Shown: positions 1-15,000 of the stretch, in pieces
Numbering within the stretch: position 1 is the first letter of the stretch
How the letters are laid out: the number at the start of each line of letters is the position of its first letter
NCBI GenBank assembly: GCA_018674495.1
Contig: JABHAA010000088.1
Span: 1-37,469 of the forward strand
Origin: Rhodospirillaceae bacterium
GTDB lineage: Bacteria > Pseudomonadota > Alphaproteobacteria > Rhodospirillales > UBA2165
Length of the DNA: 37,469 nt
Reading direction: 5' to 3'
The notes under the pieces: model-generated
The model's database searches: none
Told to the model about the DNA's origin: nothing
Seen by the model: only the letters and a program-made list of their open reading frames with translations
Made by a program: the position numbers and the translations under genes

Positions 1-3000
1 GATGGCGGCGATGATGGCGGCGACCGCCGTACAGAAGACGATGATACCCGCGACGATTTACCGCCACCTCCGCCTCCGCCGGAGCCCCAGCCGCCCGTGG
101 TAACCTTGGACGCCGCAGTCGGCGACGAGGATACGGCCATTGAATTGACGATTAGCGCCACCATACCCAGCGGCTCGCCCGGACAATTGCAAAGCGTTAC
201 CATATCCAATATTCCCGAAGGCGCGACCATCAGCCTCGACGGCCAGGAATTGGTGTTGACCCCCCATGCCGACGGCACCTCCAGCATCCAATTGTCGCCG
301 GCGCAGCTGACCGGTCTGACCATCCAGCCGGGTCTCGATGAAAATGCCGACTTCGATCTTGAAGTCAGCGCTGCGAACTTCGACCAGATTACTGGCTCGA
401 CGGCGACCGGCACTGGAACACTGGATGTTACCGTCAATGCGACTGTCGATCCGGCGGTAGTGACTGCGGCCCCCGGCACCGGCACTGGCGATGAAGACAC
501 CGCCATTGCCGTCGATATTTCCACCGAGCTGGCCGACGCCGACGGCACCGTGACCAGCCTGACGATCACCGATATTCCGGATGGCGCCGTTCTGATGAGC
601 GGCGACACGGTCATCGAATTGACCGGTCCCGACGCTGACGGGCTGTACAGCGCCGTGTTGTCGCCCGACCAGTTGACCGGCCTGACGATAACGCCGGATC
701 AGGACGACGCCCATGATTTCAGCCTGAACATCACCGCTACGTCGACCGATATCGATCCCGATATGGTGGATAACGCCGACGCCCAGGCCGCCGTCAACGA
801 TGCCGCTAGCGCCCAGTCCGCCGAGGATGCCGCCGTCGCCGCGTCCGACGCTGCCGATCTGGCCATCACCGAGGCGCAATCGGACTTGGACGCGGCTATC
901 GAAGCCCGCGATAATCCCGATCCGGAAGCGACGGAAGCGGACCTTGCCGTGCTGGAGACCGCGGTCAGCGATGCCGAGACGGCTCTCGCCACGGCCCAAT
1001 CTGATGCCGCCGACGCGCAAACGGCGGAAGACAGCGCCATCGCCACGTCCGATGCCGCCGATGCGGTGGCCGCCAACTATGCGCCGAGCATCGCCGCCGT
1101 CGAGGCGGTCGCCGAAGCCGAAGCCGCCGCCGATGCGGTTTTCGAGGCCGAGGCCACGCTTAGCGATGCCGAAACAGCCGCCGCCGATGCGCAAACCGCC
1201 GAAGAAAATGCCATCGCCGCCTCCGATGCCGCCGATCTGGCGGTGACCGACGCTGAGACAGCGGTTAGCGACGCCGAAGCCGCTCTCGCCGAGGCCGTGA
1301 ATGCCCCGGGCGGTAGCACGGAAGCCGAAATTACCGTGTTGGAGGCCGCCGTTGCCGACGCCGAGACTGCGCTCGGCGATGCTACCCAAGCCGCTAGTGA
1401 TGCGGCGACCGCTGAAACCGATGCCATCGCCGCGTCCGATACCGCTGATGTGGCCGTCACCGATGCCACAACTGCGCTTTCGGATGCCCAGACCGTTGCC
1501 GAAACAACCGCCGCCGCCGCTGACGATGCGGTTATCGCCGCCGCCGATGCCGCCGTCGCCGCCGAAGCCGAATTGGCGAGCGCTACGTCCGATGCCGCCG
1601 AGGCGCAAGCCGCTGAAGACCTGGCAACCGCCGCGTCCAATGCCGCAGATGCGGTGGTCGCGGATGCGCAAACCGCCCTTGATGACGCCACCACGGCGCT
1701 AACCGACGCCAACGCGGCGGTTAGTCCGGACGCCCCGACCGAAGCCGAAATTGCGGAGTTGGAGACCGCGGTTGCCGATGCCGAAGCGGCCCTCACCGCC
1801 GCCGAAACTGATGCCGCCACCGCGCAGGCGGCGGAAGACAGCGCCGCGACCGCATCCAATGCCGCCGATACGGTCGAAGCCGAGGCCCAAGCCACCTATG
1901 ATGCGCTGACCACCGGTCATGCTACCAACACCAGCGAGACCTTCGCCCAAACTGTCGAGGTGATCGCCACCGTCGATGCGCCGGAAGTGACCACCCTGGA
2001 TGCCTCGGGCGATGAAGATACGGCGATTGCGCTGGATATTACGGCCACCGTCGATGAAATCGATATCCCGGACGGCACGTTGGAAAGCATCACCATCGGC
2101 GATATTCCCGATGGCGCCACGCTGACTTACGTGGATGATACCGGCGCGACGGTTGAGCTGACCGTCACCAACGGCAGCGTCACGCTGAGCCCCGATCAGT
2201 TGAATGGTCTGGCGATCACGCCGCTCGAAGACGACGCCGGCGATTTTGATCTTAGCGTCTCCGCCACGGCGGTCGATATTGACCCCGATTTCCAGATCGC
2301 CGTCGATGCGGCTGAAACTGCCGCCACCGATGCAACCACGGCGCTTTCCGGTGCCCAATCGGCCGCGACCGCCGCCGATACAGCCGAGGCCGATGCCATC
2401 GCCGCCTCTGACGCCGCCGATGTGACCGCCGCCGATGCTGAAACTGCCGTCACCGATGCCGGTACGGCGCTTTTGGAAGCCGTTGACGCTGGCGCTACCG
2501 ATGCCGAGGTTGTCCTTTTGGAAACCGCGTTGGCCGACGCCGAAACCGCACTCACCGATGCCAACATCGCCGCCGCCGATGCGGCGATCGCTGAATCCGA
2601 TGCCATCGCCGCCTCTGACGCCGCCGATGCGGAACTTGCCGAAGCGCAAACCACCGCTGATGCCGCCGATGCTACCCTGGCCGACGCGGAAACCGCGCTC
2701 GCCAATGGCGAAGTTTCCAATACCAGCGAGCCAGTCAATCTGAATGTGGAGGTGATCGCCACCGTCGATGCGCCGGAGCTCGCCGCCGAAGACGCAAGTG
2801 GCTTTGAAGATACGGCGATTCCGTTGGATATAACGGCCACTGTCGATACCATCGATATCCCGGACGGCACGCTGGAAAGCATCACCGTCACCGGTTTCCC
2901 GGCGGGCGCTACCGTGACCTACACGGATGCGACCGGTGCGACGGTTGAGCTGGCCGTCACCGACGGCGGCATCACGCTGAGCCCTGATCAGTTGAACGGC

Positions 3001-6000
3001 CTGGCGGTCACGCCGGCCGAAGACGATGCCAATGATTTCGATCTGACCGTCACCGCGACGGCCACCGATACCGACCCCGATACCGGCGCCGTGGTCACCA
3101 ATACCTCGGATCCGGTGCCGCTGGCCGTCACCGTCACCGCCACCGTCGATGCGCCGGAGGTTGTCGCCCAGAGTGCTTCAGGCGATGAAGACACGGCGAT
3201 CCCGCTGGAGATTACCGCCACGGTCGATGAAATCGGCATCCCGGACGGCACCTTACAAAGCATCACCATCGGCGATATTCCCAGCGGTGCCACGCTGACC
3301 TATACGGATGATACCGGCGCCACGGTTGAGCTGACCGTCACCGATGGCAGCGTCACGCTGTCGCCGGAGCAATTGACCGGTCTTCAGATCACGCTGCTCG
3401 AAGACGATGCCAATGATTTCGATCTGACCGTCACCGCGACGGCGACCGACACCGATCCCGATACCGGCGCCGTTGTTACCAACACCAGTGATCCGGTGCC
3501 GCTGAGCGTCGAGGTGATCGCCACCGTCGATGCGCCGGAAGTGACCGCCCAGGATGCCTCGGGCGATGAAGATACGGCGATCCCGCTGGATATTACGGCC
3601 ACCGTTGACGAAATCGATATCCCGGACGGCACCCTGCAAAGCATCACCATCGGCGATATTCCCGCCGGCGCCACGTTGACCTATACGGATGATACCGGCG
3701 CGACGGTTGAATTGACCGTCACCGATGGCAGCGTCACGCTGTCGCCGGAGCAATTGAACGGCCTGGCGATCACGCCGGCCGAAGACGACGCCAATGATTT
3801 CGATCTCAGCGTGTCGGCCACCGCGACTGATACCGATCCCGATACCGGCGAGACTGTCACCAACACCAGTGTGCCGGTGGTATTGGCCGTCGTTGTCCTG
3901 GCCACCGCCGAGGTCGAGATTTCGGCCCAGGATGCGACGGGCGCCGAAAACACAGCGATCCCGTTGGATATCACCGCTTCCGTGGATGTGGGCGACGATA
4001 CGTTGGAAAGCGTGACCATCGGCGATATCCCGCCCGGCGCCACGATTACCTATGTGGATAGTGCTGGCGTCACCCAGGAAATCATTGTCACCGACGGCAG
4101 CGTCACGCTGAGCCCGGAGCAGTTGAATGGCCTGGCGCTCACGCCGCCCACTGACGATGTGAGTGATTTCGCCCTGAGCGTTTCCGCCACGTCTACCGAT
4201 ACCGATCCCGACACCGGCGAGATTGTCACGGCCACCGATGGGCCGGTGCCCTTGAACGTGGTTGTCACTGGCGGCAACGTCGCGCCGGAGGCAGGCGACG
4301 ATGTGGTGTCCGGCATCGAAGACATACCGGTGGTCATCAATTTCGATACGCTTCTCGCCAACGATGAGGATGCCGATGGCGACATTCTCGAAATTACGGC
4401 TGTTAATAATCCGGTCGGCGGTACCGTCGAGATCGTCGACGGCCAAATTGTGTTCACGCCGGACGCCGATTACAGCGGCACGGCCACCTTTGACTATACC
4501 GTGACCGACCCCGACGGCCTGACCTCGACGGCGACCACCACCGTTGACATCGAAGCGGTTGCCGATGCGCCGTTAGTGTCGGTGAACGTCACCATGGTCT
4601 CGCAGACCTTCGATGATGACGATGTCGAAGATTTGGACGGCGTTGTCCATCAGTTCAGAGCCAAGGACGATGACAGCCCCGATATCAAGCACGGCGCCGA
4701 GTCTGTTTATGACGTCGACATCGAGGCGGCGCTGGTCGATACCGATGGCTCCGAGTCTCTGTCGACCATTGAAGTAACCGGCCTGCCCAGCGGCGCCACT
4801 TTGTCCGCCGGTACATTGAACCCAGATGGTTCCTGGACTTTGACGTCCGAACAGTTGGACGGTTTGCAAATGACCCTCGATCCGACGGTTCCAGACGATT
4901 TTGAACTAACGGTTAGTGTCACCTCGACGGAAGAAAGTAATCTCGATAGCGCGACCTCGTCGTCTTCGGCCAGCATTGTTGTCAATCTGGAGCCTGATGC
5001 CGTTGATGATGCGATGACCTTGAATGAGGATGCGGCCACCATCATCGACTTGACGGCCAACGACACGGATCCCGATGGCGACCCCTTGAGCGTTGTCGAG
5101 ATCACCCATCAGCCGCACCACGGCACGGTGGTTATCAACGAAGACGGCACGGTAACCTACACCCCCGATGCGGACTATAATGGCTCCGACCACTTTACCT
5201 ATATGGTTTCCGATGGCGCCGGGGGTTTCGATACGGCGCGCGTCAATTTGACCGTCGATCCGGTCAATGACGCGCCGGTTGCGGTCGACGATACGGCGGT
5301 CATAGACGAAGATTCCTCGGTGAATTTGAACGTCATGGCCAACGATTACGATGTGGACGGCGGCGAGATGTTTATGGACAGTGTTACCCAGCCGGAGCAC
5401 GGCACGGTGACCATCAACGGCAACGGCACTGTGACCTATACGCCGGACGCCAATTACAACGGCGCCGACAGCTTCACCTATACGATCGTTGACGGCGACG
5501 GTGCCACCTCGACGGCAACGGTCGAGCTGACCGTTAACCCCGGCGATGACGTGCCGGTCGCGGTTGCCGATGTGGCGACCTTGGATGAGGATTCCTCGGC
5601 GATTATCGATGCCTTGTCCAATGATACCTCGGCCGATGGCGATTTCAGCCTCGACAGCTTCACCCAGCCCGAGCATGGCTTGGTCACGGTGAACGCGGAC
5701 GGCAATTTCGTTTATACCCCGGATGCCAACTACAACGGCGGCGACAGCTTCACCTACACGATTGTTGATGCCGACGGTGATGTTTCCACGGCGATTGTCA
5801 GTGTCGCCGTCAATCCGGTGGATGATCCGGTGGTGGCGGTGGAAGACAGTGCAATCCTGAACGAAGACGCCGCTGCGGTGATCGACGTGCTTGCCAACGA
5901 CACCGCCGTTGATGGCGGGCTCGAGTTGACCGGCGTCACCCAACCGCTGCATGGCACGGTTTCCATCAACGATGACGGCACCGTCACTTACACCCCGGCG

Positions 6001-9000
6001 GAGAACTACAACGGCACCGACAGCTTCACCTATTCCATCACCGATGCCGATGGTGACACCTCGACGGCTACGGTCAGCCTGACCATCAATCCGGCCAACG
6101 ATGATCCGGTGGCCGTTGATGACAGCGCTACACTCAGCGAAGACACCTCGGCGGTAATCGACGTGCTCGCCAACGACAGCGATTTGGACGGCGATACCGT
6201 CAGCCTCGATAGCGTCACCCAGCCGGAGCACGGCACCGTGGTCATCAACGCAGACGGCACGGTTACTTACACGCCGGACGCCGACTACAACGGCTCCGAC
6301 AGTTTTACCTATACGATCAGTGATGGCGCCGGCGGCACCGATACTGCGACGGTTAATTTGACCGTCGATCCCGAAAACGACGATCCGGTGGCCGTTGATG
6401 ACAACGCTGTCCTAGCCGAAGATACGGCGGCGGTGATCGATGTGCTCGGCAATGATACGGATTTGGATGGCGACACCATTAGCCTCGACAGCGTCACCCA
6501 GCCCGATCATGGCACGGTTACCATCAACGAGGACGGCACGGTGACGTACACGCCGGACGCCAACTATACCGGTTCGGACAGCTTTACCTATCAGATCAGT
6601 GACGGCGCCGGCGGCACCGATACGGCGGTTGTCAATCTGACCGTGAATTCGGCGAATGACGTGCCTGTGGCGGTGGCCGATGTGGCGAGCCTTGATGAAG
6701 ATTCTTCCGCGATCATTGATGCGCTGGCCAACGACATGGCTGCGGATGGCGGCTTGGCCCTTGATAGCTTTACCCAGCCGGAGCATGGCGTGGTAACCGT
6801 GAACGCGGATGGCAATTTCGTCTATACCCCGGAAGCCAACTATAACGGCGGCGATAGCTTCACCTATACCATCACCGATGCCGACGGCGACACCTCGACG
6901 GCGATTGTCAGTGTTGCGGTCAATCCGGTGAACGACCCGGTTGTCGCGGTTGACGACGCTGCGGTCCTGAACGAAGACGCCGCTGCGGTGATCGATGTGC
7001 TGGCCAACGACACCGCCGTCGATGGCGGGCTCGAGTTGACCGGCGTCACCCAACCGCTGCACGGCACGGTTTCCATCAACGATGACGGCACCGTCACTTA
7101 CACCCCGGCGGAGAACTACAACGGCACTGACAGCTTTACCTATACCATTACCGATGCCGATGGCGACACCTCGACGGCGACGGTCAGCTTGACCATAAAT
7201 CCCGAAAATGACGATCCGGTCGCGGTGAATGATACGGTGTCGGGCATCGAAGATATCGCCGTGGTCATCAATCCCGAAACCCTGCTCGCCAACGATACCG
7301 ATGTCGATGGCGGCGTGCTGGAGATCACGGCGGTCGATAGCCCGGTCGGCGGCACCGTCGAGATTGTGGACGGCAATGTGGTGTTTACTCCGGATGCCAA
7401 TTTCAGCGGTAGCGCCAGTTTTGATTACACCGTGACCGATGCCTCCGGCGCCACCTCGACGGCAACCACCTCGGTCAATGTCGAAGCCGTTGCCGATGCG
7501 CCGACTTTGTCGGTTGGCATTGCTGAAGTTGAAGGTTCCGGCGAAGCCGATCTGTTCCCGGTTATGGATCACGATATTTCCAACGTGGTTATGTATGTGG
7601 ATGTGGGCGGCGGCGAGATCATCAAGGTCAAGATCGAGGATTTCGACGGCCCCGATGCCAGTTTCCGGGATGCCGACGACCTGCCGCTCGAAGAATACGT
7701 GGCCGAGAATTATCCGGGTGGCGAATTGGTCGCAGTGACTATCAAGGCCGGCGACAATCAATTGGAAGAAGCCGGCCCTGGCGAGGGACAATTGTTTATT
7801 ATCGATGGTACGGTCAGCCAGAATGATTTGCCCCTCGATGAAAATGTTCCGGGCGAGCTTACCTTTTCTTATAATCAGGCCCTCGACGGTGTGGAACCTT
7901 CTACTGGCGCCGGTGATGCTACTGTCTACGACGTCAATATTCAGTCCAACCTGACTGATACGGACGGCTCGGAAAGTCTGTCCATCACCGTAACCGATGT
8001 TCCGGACGGCGCATCCTTCACCGACGGAACCGAAAACGCCGACGGTTCCTGGACCTTTACCGCGGAAGAGTTGGACGGGCTGCAAATGACCGTGGACGAT
8101 ACCGTCGGCGATGATTTCTCTCTGACCGTCACCTCAACATCAACGGAAGCCAGCAACGAGGATAGCGCCAGCACCACTCTCACCACCAGCGTTGGCGTCA
8201 ATACCGGCCCGGCGGCGGGCGACGATAGCGCCGTCTTGAACGAAGACGCTTCGACGGTAATCGATGTCCTTGCCAACGATTCCGATGTGGACGGCGATGA
8301 CGTTTATGTCGGATCGGTTACCGAGCCGGAGCACGGCACCGTTGCCATCAATGAGGACGGCACCGTCACCTATACTCCGGACGCCGATTACAACGGCACC
8401 GACAGCTTTACCTATACGATATACGACGGTGAGGGAAATTCGGATACGGCGACGGTCAATCTGACGGTCAATCCGGAAAACGATGATCCGGTGGCGGTGG
8501 ATGATACGGCGACGCTGAGCGAAGACGCTTCGGCAACACTCAACGTGCTCGGCAATGATACCGATCTGGACTACGATAGCTTAAGCCTGGATAGCGTTAC
8601 CCAGCCCGACCATGGCACCGTGACCATCAATGAAGATGGAACGGTTACCTATACCCCCGACGCCAACTATAACGGCCCTGACAGCTTCAACTATACGATC
8701 AGCGATGGCGCCGGCGGCACTGACACGGCCACGGTGAATTTGACCATCGATCCTGAAAACGACGCGCCGGTGGCGACCGATGATTCGGCGATCCTCGGTG
8801 AGGATTCAGCAGCGACCCTGAACGTGCTCGCCAACGATTGCGATCTGGATGGCGATACCATAAGCCTGGATAGCGTTACCCAGCCGGAGCATGGCCTGGT
8901 CACTATCAACGAAGATGGCACGGTTACCTATACCCCCGACGCCAACTACAACGGCGCCGACAGCTTTACTTACACGATTTCGGATGGCGCTGGCGGCACC

Positions 9001-12000
9001 GATACGGCAACGGTGAGTCTGACGGTTAATCCTGAAAATGATGCGCCGGTGGCAACCGATGATACGGCGATCCTCGGTGAGGATTCCGCCGCAACCCTGA
9101 ATGTGCTGGCCAACGATACAGACCTGGATGGCATCGCCATAAGCCTGGACAGCGTCACCCAGCCAGATCATGGCCTGGTCACCATCAATGAAGATGGAAC
9201 GGTGACGTATACGCCCGACGCCGATTATAACGGTACCGACAGCTTTACGTATACGATCTCCGACGGTACCGGCGGTACCGATACGGCGACGGTGAACCTG
9301 ACCGTAAATCCGGAAAACGATGATCCGGTGGCAACCGATGATTCCGCAATCCTTGCCGAAGATTCGGCGGCGACGTTGAACGTGCTAGCCAACGATACAG
9401 ACCTGGATGGTGGCACCATAAGCCTCGATAACGTCACCCAGCCGGAGCACGGTCTGGTCACCGTCAACGAGGACGGCACTGTCACCTATACGCCGGACGC
9501 CAATTATAACGGCACCGACAGCTTCACTTATACGATCAGCGATGGCGCCGGCGGAACCGATACGGCGACCGTGAACTTGACCGTGAACTCTGAAAATGAC
9601 GCGCCGGTTGCGGTGAATGATGCGGTGTCCGGTATCGAAGATGTCGCCGTGGTCATCGATCCCGAAACCCTGCTCGCCAACGACACCGATATCGAGGGCG
9701 ACGTGCTGGAGATCACGGCGGTCGATAGCCCGGTCGGCGGCACCGTCGAGATTGTCGACGGCAATATCGTGTTCACGCCGGACGCCAATTTCAGCGGCAA
9801 CGCCAGTTTCGACTACACCGTGACAGACGAAGCCGGCAATATCTCGACGGCGACCACCACGGTTGATATCGAAGCGGTTGCCGATGCGCCGACGGTATCG
9901 GTTGACCTCACTCTGGTCTCCCAGTCGACCGGCGGCGGCGGCGATGACGATAGCAGCCACGGCGGTGGCAGGCATCAGCGCAAACGCGGCGACGATGACG
10001 ACGATTCCGATACCGGCGAAGGCATGGAATCTGTCTATGATCTGGATATCCAGACCGCTTTGACCGATACCGACGGCTCTGAATCCCTGACCCTCGAAGT
10101 GACCGGATTGCCGAGCGGCGCTACCTTGTCCGCCGGCACGTTGAATACGGACGGGTCTTGGACGTTGACGCCGGATCAGTTGGATGGCCTGCAATTGACC
10201 CTGGATTCGTCGGTTCCCGATGACTTCAACCTGACGGTTACCTCGACCTCGACGGAAGCCAGCAACCTGGACTCTGCGTCCTCGTCCGCCTCGGCGAGCA
10301 TCGGCGTCAATATCAATCCAGATGCCGCCGATGATACGGCGACCTTGAACGAGGATGCTGCGGTTACCATCGATGTGCTGGCCAACGATACCGATGCTGA
10401 TGGCGACGCCTTGAGCGTGACCGAAGTTACCCAGCCGGATCACGGCAGCGTGGTTCTCAACGCCGACGGCACCGTCACCTATACGCCGGACGCCGATTAC
10501 AACGGCACCGACACGTTCACCTATACGGTTTCCGACGGCGCCGGAGGCACGGATACCGCTAGCGTCAATTTGACCGTCGATCCTGCCAATGATGTTCCGG
10601 TGGCGGTGGATGATACGGCGACATTGAGCGAAGACGCTTCGGCAACGCTCAACGTGCTCGGCAATGATAGCGATCTGGACGGCGATACTATCAACCTGGA
10701 TAGCGTCACCCAGCCCGATCATGGCACGGTTACCATTAATGAAGACGGCACCGTCACCTATACGCCGGACGCCAACTATAACGGCGCTGACAGCTTCACC
10801 TATACGATCTCGGATGGCGCCGGCGGCACCGATACGGCGACGGTGAACCTGACGGTCGATCCGGAAAACGACGATCCGGTGGCGACCGATGATACGGCGA
10901 TCCTCGCTGAGGATTCGGCGGCGACCCTGAATGTGCTCGGCAATGATAGCGATCTGGATGGCGATACCATAAGCCTGGATAGCGTTACCCAGCCCGATCA
11001 TGGCGCGGTCACCATTAATGAAGACGGCACCGTCACCTATACGCCGGACGCCAACTATAACGGCGCTGACAGCTTCACCTATACGATCTCGGATGGCGCC
11101 GGCGGCACCGATACGGCGACCGTATCATTATCGGTGACTGGCGATGCGGACGCGCCCGTGGTGGTCGCCGACGATGTGTCCGGCGCCGAGGATGGCGGCT
11201 GGATCGGCCTTGATCTCAGCGCCAACCTGGCCGACGAGGATGGCTCGGAGACCTTGGCGATCACCATTTCCAACGTGCCCGAAGGCGCCCAGCTTTCCGC
11301 CGGCACCGATCTTGGTGGCGGCAACTGGACGGTAGCACCGGAAGATCTCAGCCTCTTAAGCATTAATCCAGACGGCGATTTCTCCGGCGACATGAACCTC
11401 AGCATTTCGGTCACATCGACGGAGGCAGGCGGCGACAGCGCCACTGTCGATAGCGCATTCACCGTGACCGTGACGCCCACCGGCGATGTGACAATATCGG
11501 TGGACGACGTGACTGGCTCCGAGGACGCCTCCGAGATCGGCTTGGGCCTTTCCACAGACTCCTTCTCCATCGATGATGCGGATGGATCGGAAGTGTTGCA
11601 ATCCATCGAAATTACCTTCACCGATCTGCCCGAAGGCGCGGTGGTCAATAACGCCACCTACAACGAGGAAACCGGCACCTATAGTGTGCCGACCGCAGCG
11701 GCATTGGCGATTGTCTCGGTAACGCCGCCGGAAAATTGGAGCGGCGATTTCAACGTGACGTTAGAGGTCACCTCCAACGAAGGCTCCGCCTCGCAAAGCT
11801 TCGGTGTCTCCGTCAGCGCCGGCAATGACGCGCCAGTGATCGATGCCTCGCCGGTCTTCTCCATGGCCGAGGACGGCGTTATCACCATATCGGAAGAGCA
11901 GTTGCTGGCCGGCGCATCGGACGTGGACGGCGATGCATTGTCGATCACCGATCTGGTGGTCAACGGCGGCACCGGCACCGTGGCCGGTCCCGATGCGGAC

Positions 12001-15000
12001 GGCAATTACACCTATACGCCGCCGGAAAATTTCAGCGGTGATGTGTCGCTCGAATACAATGTCTCCGACGGCACCGCGAGCACGCCGCAATCCGCAAACA
12101 TTACTGTCGCCGCTGTCGCCGACGCACCTGATCTCGCAGTTGAGATCGGCGCTGGCGTGGCCGTTGTTAGTGGTGGAGATCCCCTCGATGTGTCCATTGA
12201 TATAGATAGCGTTGCCGATACCGATGCCGGGTTCACCGTGACGGCGCGTTCGATCGACAATGAGGGCCAGTTGACCGATGCAAGCGCCGATAATATCGCG
12301 TTCCACAACACATCACCCCAAGGTTTTGGGGTTGGCGGCAGTGCTTCGGGCGCAGATTCGGAGCTTGGCTATGATTCCGATTCCGGTATTTCCGAACAAT
12401 TAATTGTGTCATTCGACAGCGACGTCTCGTCTGTTGACGTCTCATTCGCCTGGAAAAATAGCGGCGAGGATGCCACGTTTGATTTCTATAAAGATGGTAT
12501 CAAAGTTGGTGAAGGCACCTCAATCGGCGGCAGTGACGGTATCGACCCGGCGGTTACGCTTTCCCCCGATAATGGCAGCTCATTCGATCAGATCGTGTTT
12601 AAGGCACCGGGTACGGGTGACGATTATCTGATCAATTCCATCGATTTTGAAGCTGTTGATAATGCCGAGACCATCATTGAATATCCGGTAACCATTTCCG
12701 CTGGTTTAGTGGATACGGACGGTTCTGAAGCGCTATCCAGCATCACCATCGACATGGAAGGAATGCCCCAAGGGGTGAGCTTCAGTGAAGGCGGCTTAAA
12801 CGCGGATGGCAATTGGGAACTCACACCAGCACAGCTTGACGGCCTGACCATGACCGCCCCGGAAGGCTCGGGTGATATCGAGCTGAGCGTTAGTGTGACC
12901 TCGACCGAAGCCGATGGTGATGCCGCAACGACAACTGTCACTGCGACGGCCGATGCGCCCAATGTCGGGCCCGAAGTCGACGGCACGCCAGAGTTTACGA
13001 TGAACGAGGACGGCACCATCATCATATCCGAGGCGCAGCTTCTCGAAGGTGCTACCGATGTGGATGGTGATACACTCAGCGTTGAGAATTTGGTGGTCAA
13101 TGGCGGCGAAGGCACGCTGACCGGCCCGGGCGCTGATGGCAACTATAGCTATCAGCCCAGCGCTAATTTCTCGGGCAATGTATCGCTCAGTTACGATGTG
13201 TCCGATGGAACCGCGAGCGTTGCCCAGACAGCGTCGGTTGCCGTTGCCGGCGTTGCCGACACCCCGGATCTCAACACCGGTGTTACCGGTGTCACCGAAG
13301 TTCTGGCCGATACCGATGTGCCTGTCTCGCAATCGCTTCTTGATCAGGTGGATGCCGATCACATCGTCACCATTACCGGCGTTCCGGTCGGCGCCACTTT
13401 GAGCGCCGGCGTCGAAAATGCCGACGGCAGCTGGACCATGACCGGCGATGTTCTGGACGGGCTGCAAGTGTCGCCGCCGGACGGCTATGAGGGCGAAATT
13501 AGCCTTGATATATCGGCCAGCACTGTGGGCGAAACGCAGACGCTTATCGAAGCCGACTTCAATTCCGATTTGGACGGCTTCACCTATTCCGACGATGCCT
13601 TCGGAACCAGTAATGCCAAACGCGCCAGCGGCAAATTGGATAACAATGATGGCGAGGATGGCAGCGGCGCCCTGGAAGTCAAACTTGGCGGCGGCGACGA
13701 CGATGACGATGATTCCGTTGATATGTCCGGCGGCTTCGAGCAAAGCTTCACCGTTTCCGAAGACGGTACCGCGAGCCTGACTTTCAGCTATCGGATGGAC
13801 ATGGATTCTCATTACGAGAACGATGAATATACCGAGGTTCTGGTCAGCATTGATGGCGAGATGGTCAGCCTGGACGGCAACGATTACATCGCGCGGCTTG
13901 AAGGCGGCGGCGACACCGGATGGCAGACCGTGACCATCGATCTCGGCAGCCTGCCGGAGGGCGAACATTCCTTGGTTCTCGGCGGCTACAACAACAAATC
14001 CACATCCAGGAGCGAAAAGACCGAGATCAATTTCGATGACCTCTCCTTGACGCTGGAAACCAGCGCCGAAGAGGTGGCCAGCGAAAGCGTCGCCTTTGCG
14101 CCCGATATCAGCGCCCATGTCTATGGCGTTGATGTGGAAGCGGCACTAACCGATGCATCAGAAACCCTCTCGGACATCACTTTCGAAGGCTTGCCTGACG
14201 GCGCCACCCTCAACGCCGGCGCATCAGACGGCGAAGGCGGCTGGACCGTGGATACCGGCGATCTGGCCGGATTGGAAGTCACCGTGCCCGAAGGCAGCGC
14301 CGCCTTCCAACTGACCGTGAGTGCCACCTCAACCGAGGACAATGGCGATACCGCGACCATTACCCAGACCTTGGATTTCTCCGATCATATGGGTGCCGAT
14401 ACCGATGACACTTTGGCCGGCGGCGATAGCGCCGATACGCTCTATGGCGGGGCTGGCGACGATGCGCTATCCGGCGAGGGCGGCGACGACACGCTCTATG
14501 GCGGATCGGGCGCCGACGAGGTTACCGGTGGTGATGGCGCCGACAGCATTTTCGGCGGCGACGGCATGGATGCGCTCTATGGCGGATCGGGGGTTGATTA
14601 TCTGTCCGGCGGCGAGGGCGACGATGTCATTTACGGCGAAAGCGGTAATGACATCATCCTTGGCGGCGCCGGCGACGACCAGCTTCATGGCGGCGACGGC
14701 GATGACGAGTTTGTCTTCAATCTGGGTGACGGCAACGACACCATCTTTGATTTCGGCGCCGGCGATGAGCTGAGCTTCGATGGCGTCAGCCTGGCCGACG
14801 GCGACACCGTAGAGATCACCACCGACGGCAGCGATGTGGTCATTACCATTGTCGGCAAGGACGGTACCGAGAGCAACAAGGTAACGCTGAAAGACAGCGC
14901 CGGGGAGACCGATAGTTCCGCCGATTCGTCCACCGGAACGGAAAATGTCGGCGACGGCTATTCGGTCACCGAATCGGCCGACGGCGGCGTTACCGTTCAG

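Noticed and set aside
58..11001. Long minus-strand open frames across the adhesin (for example 58-1671, 6412-8085, 9385-11001)
   Set aside because: They mirror the repeat structure of the plus-strand gene, give Gly/Arg/Ile/His-rich repetitive products with no recognisable domain, and arise from strong codon bias in repetitive GC-rich DNA.
4281..11150. Regular repeats suggestive of a CRISPR or satellite array
   Set aside because: The period is 279 bp, a multiple of three, and the units encode conserved cadherin-like domains; there are no short spacers.
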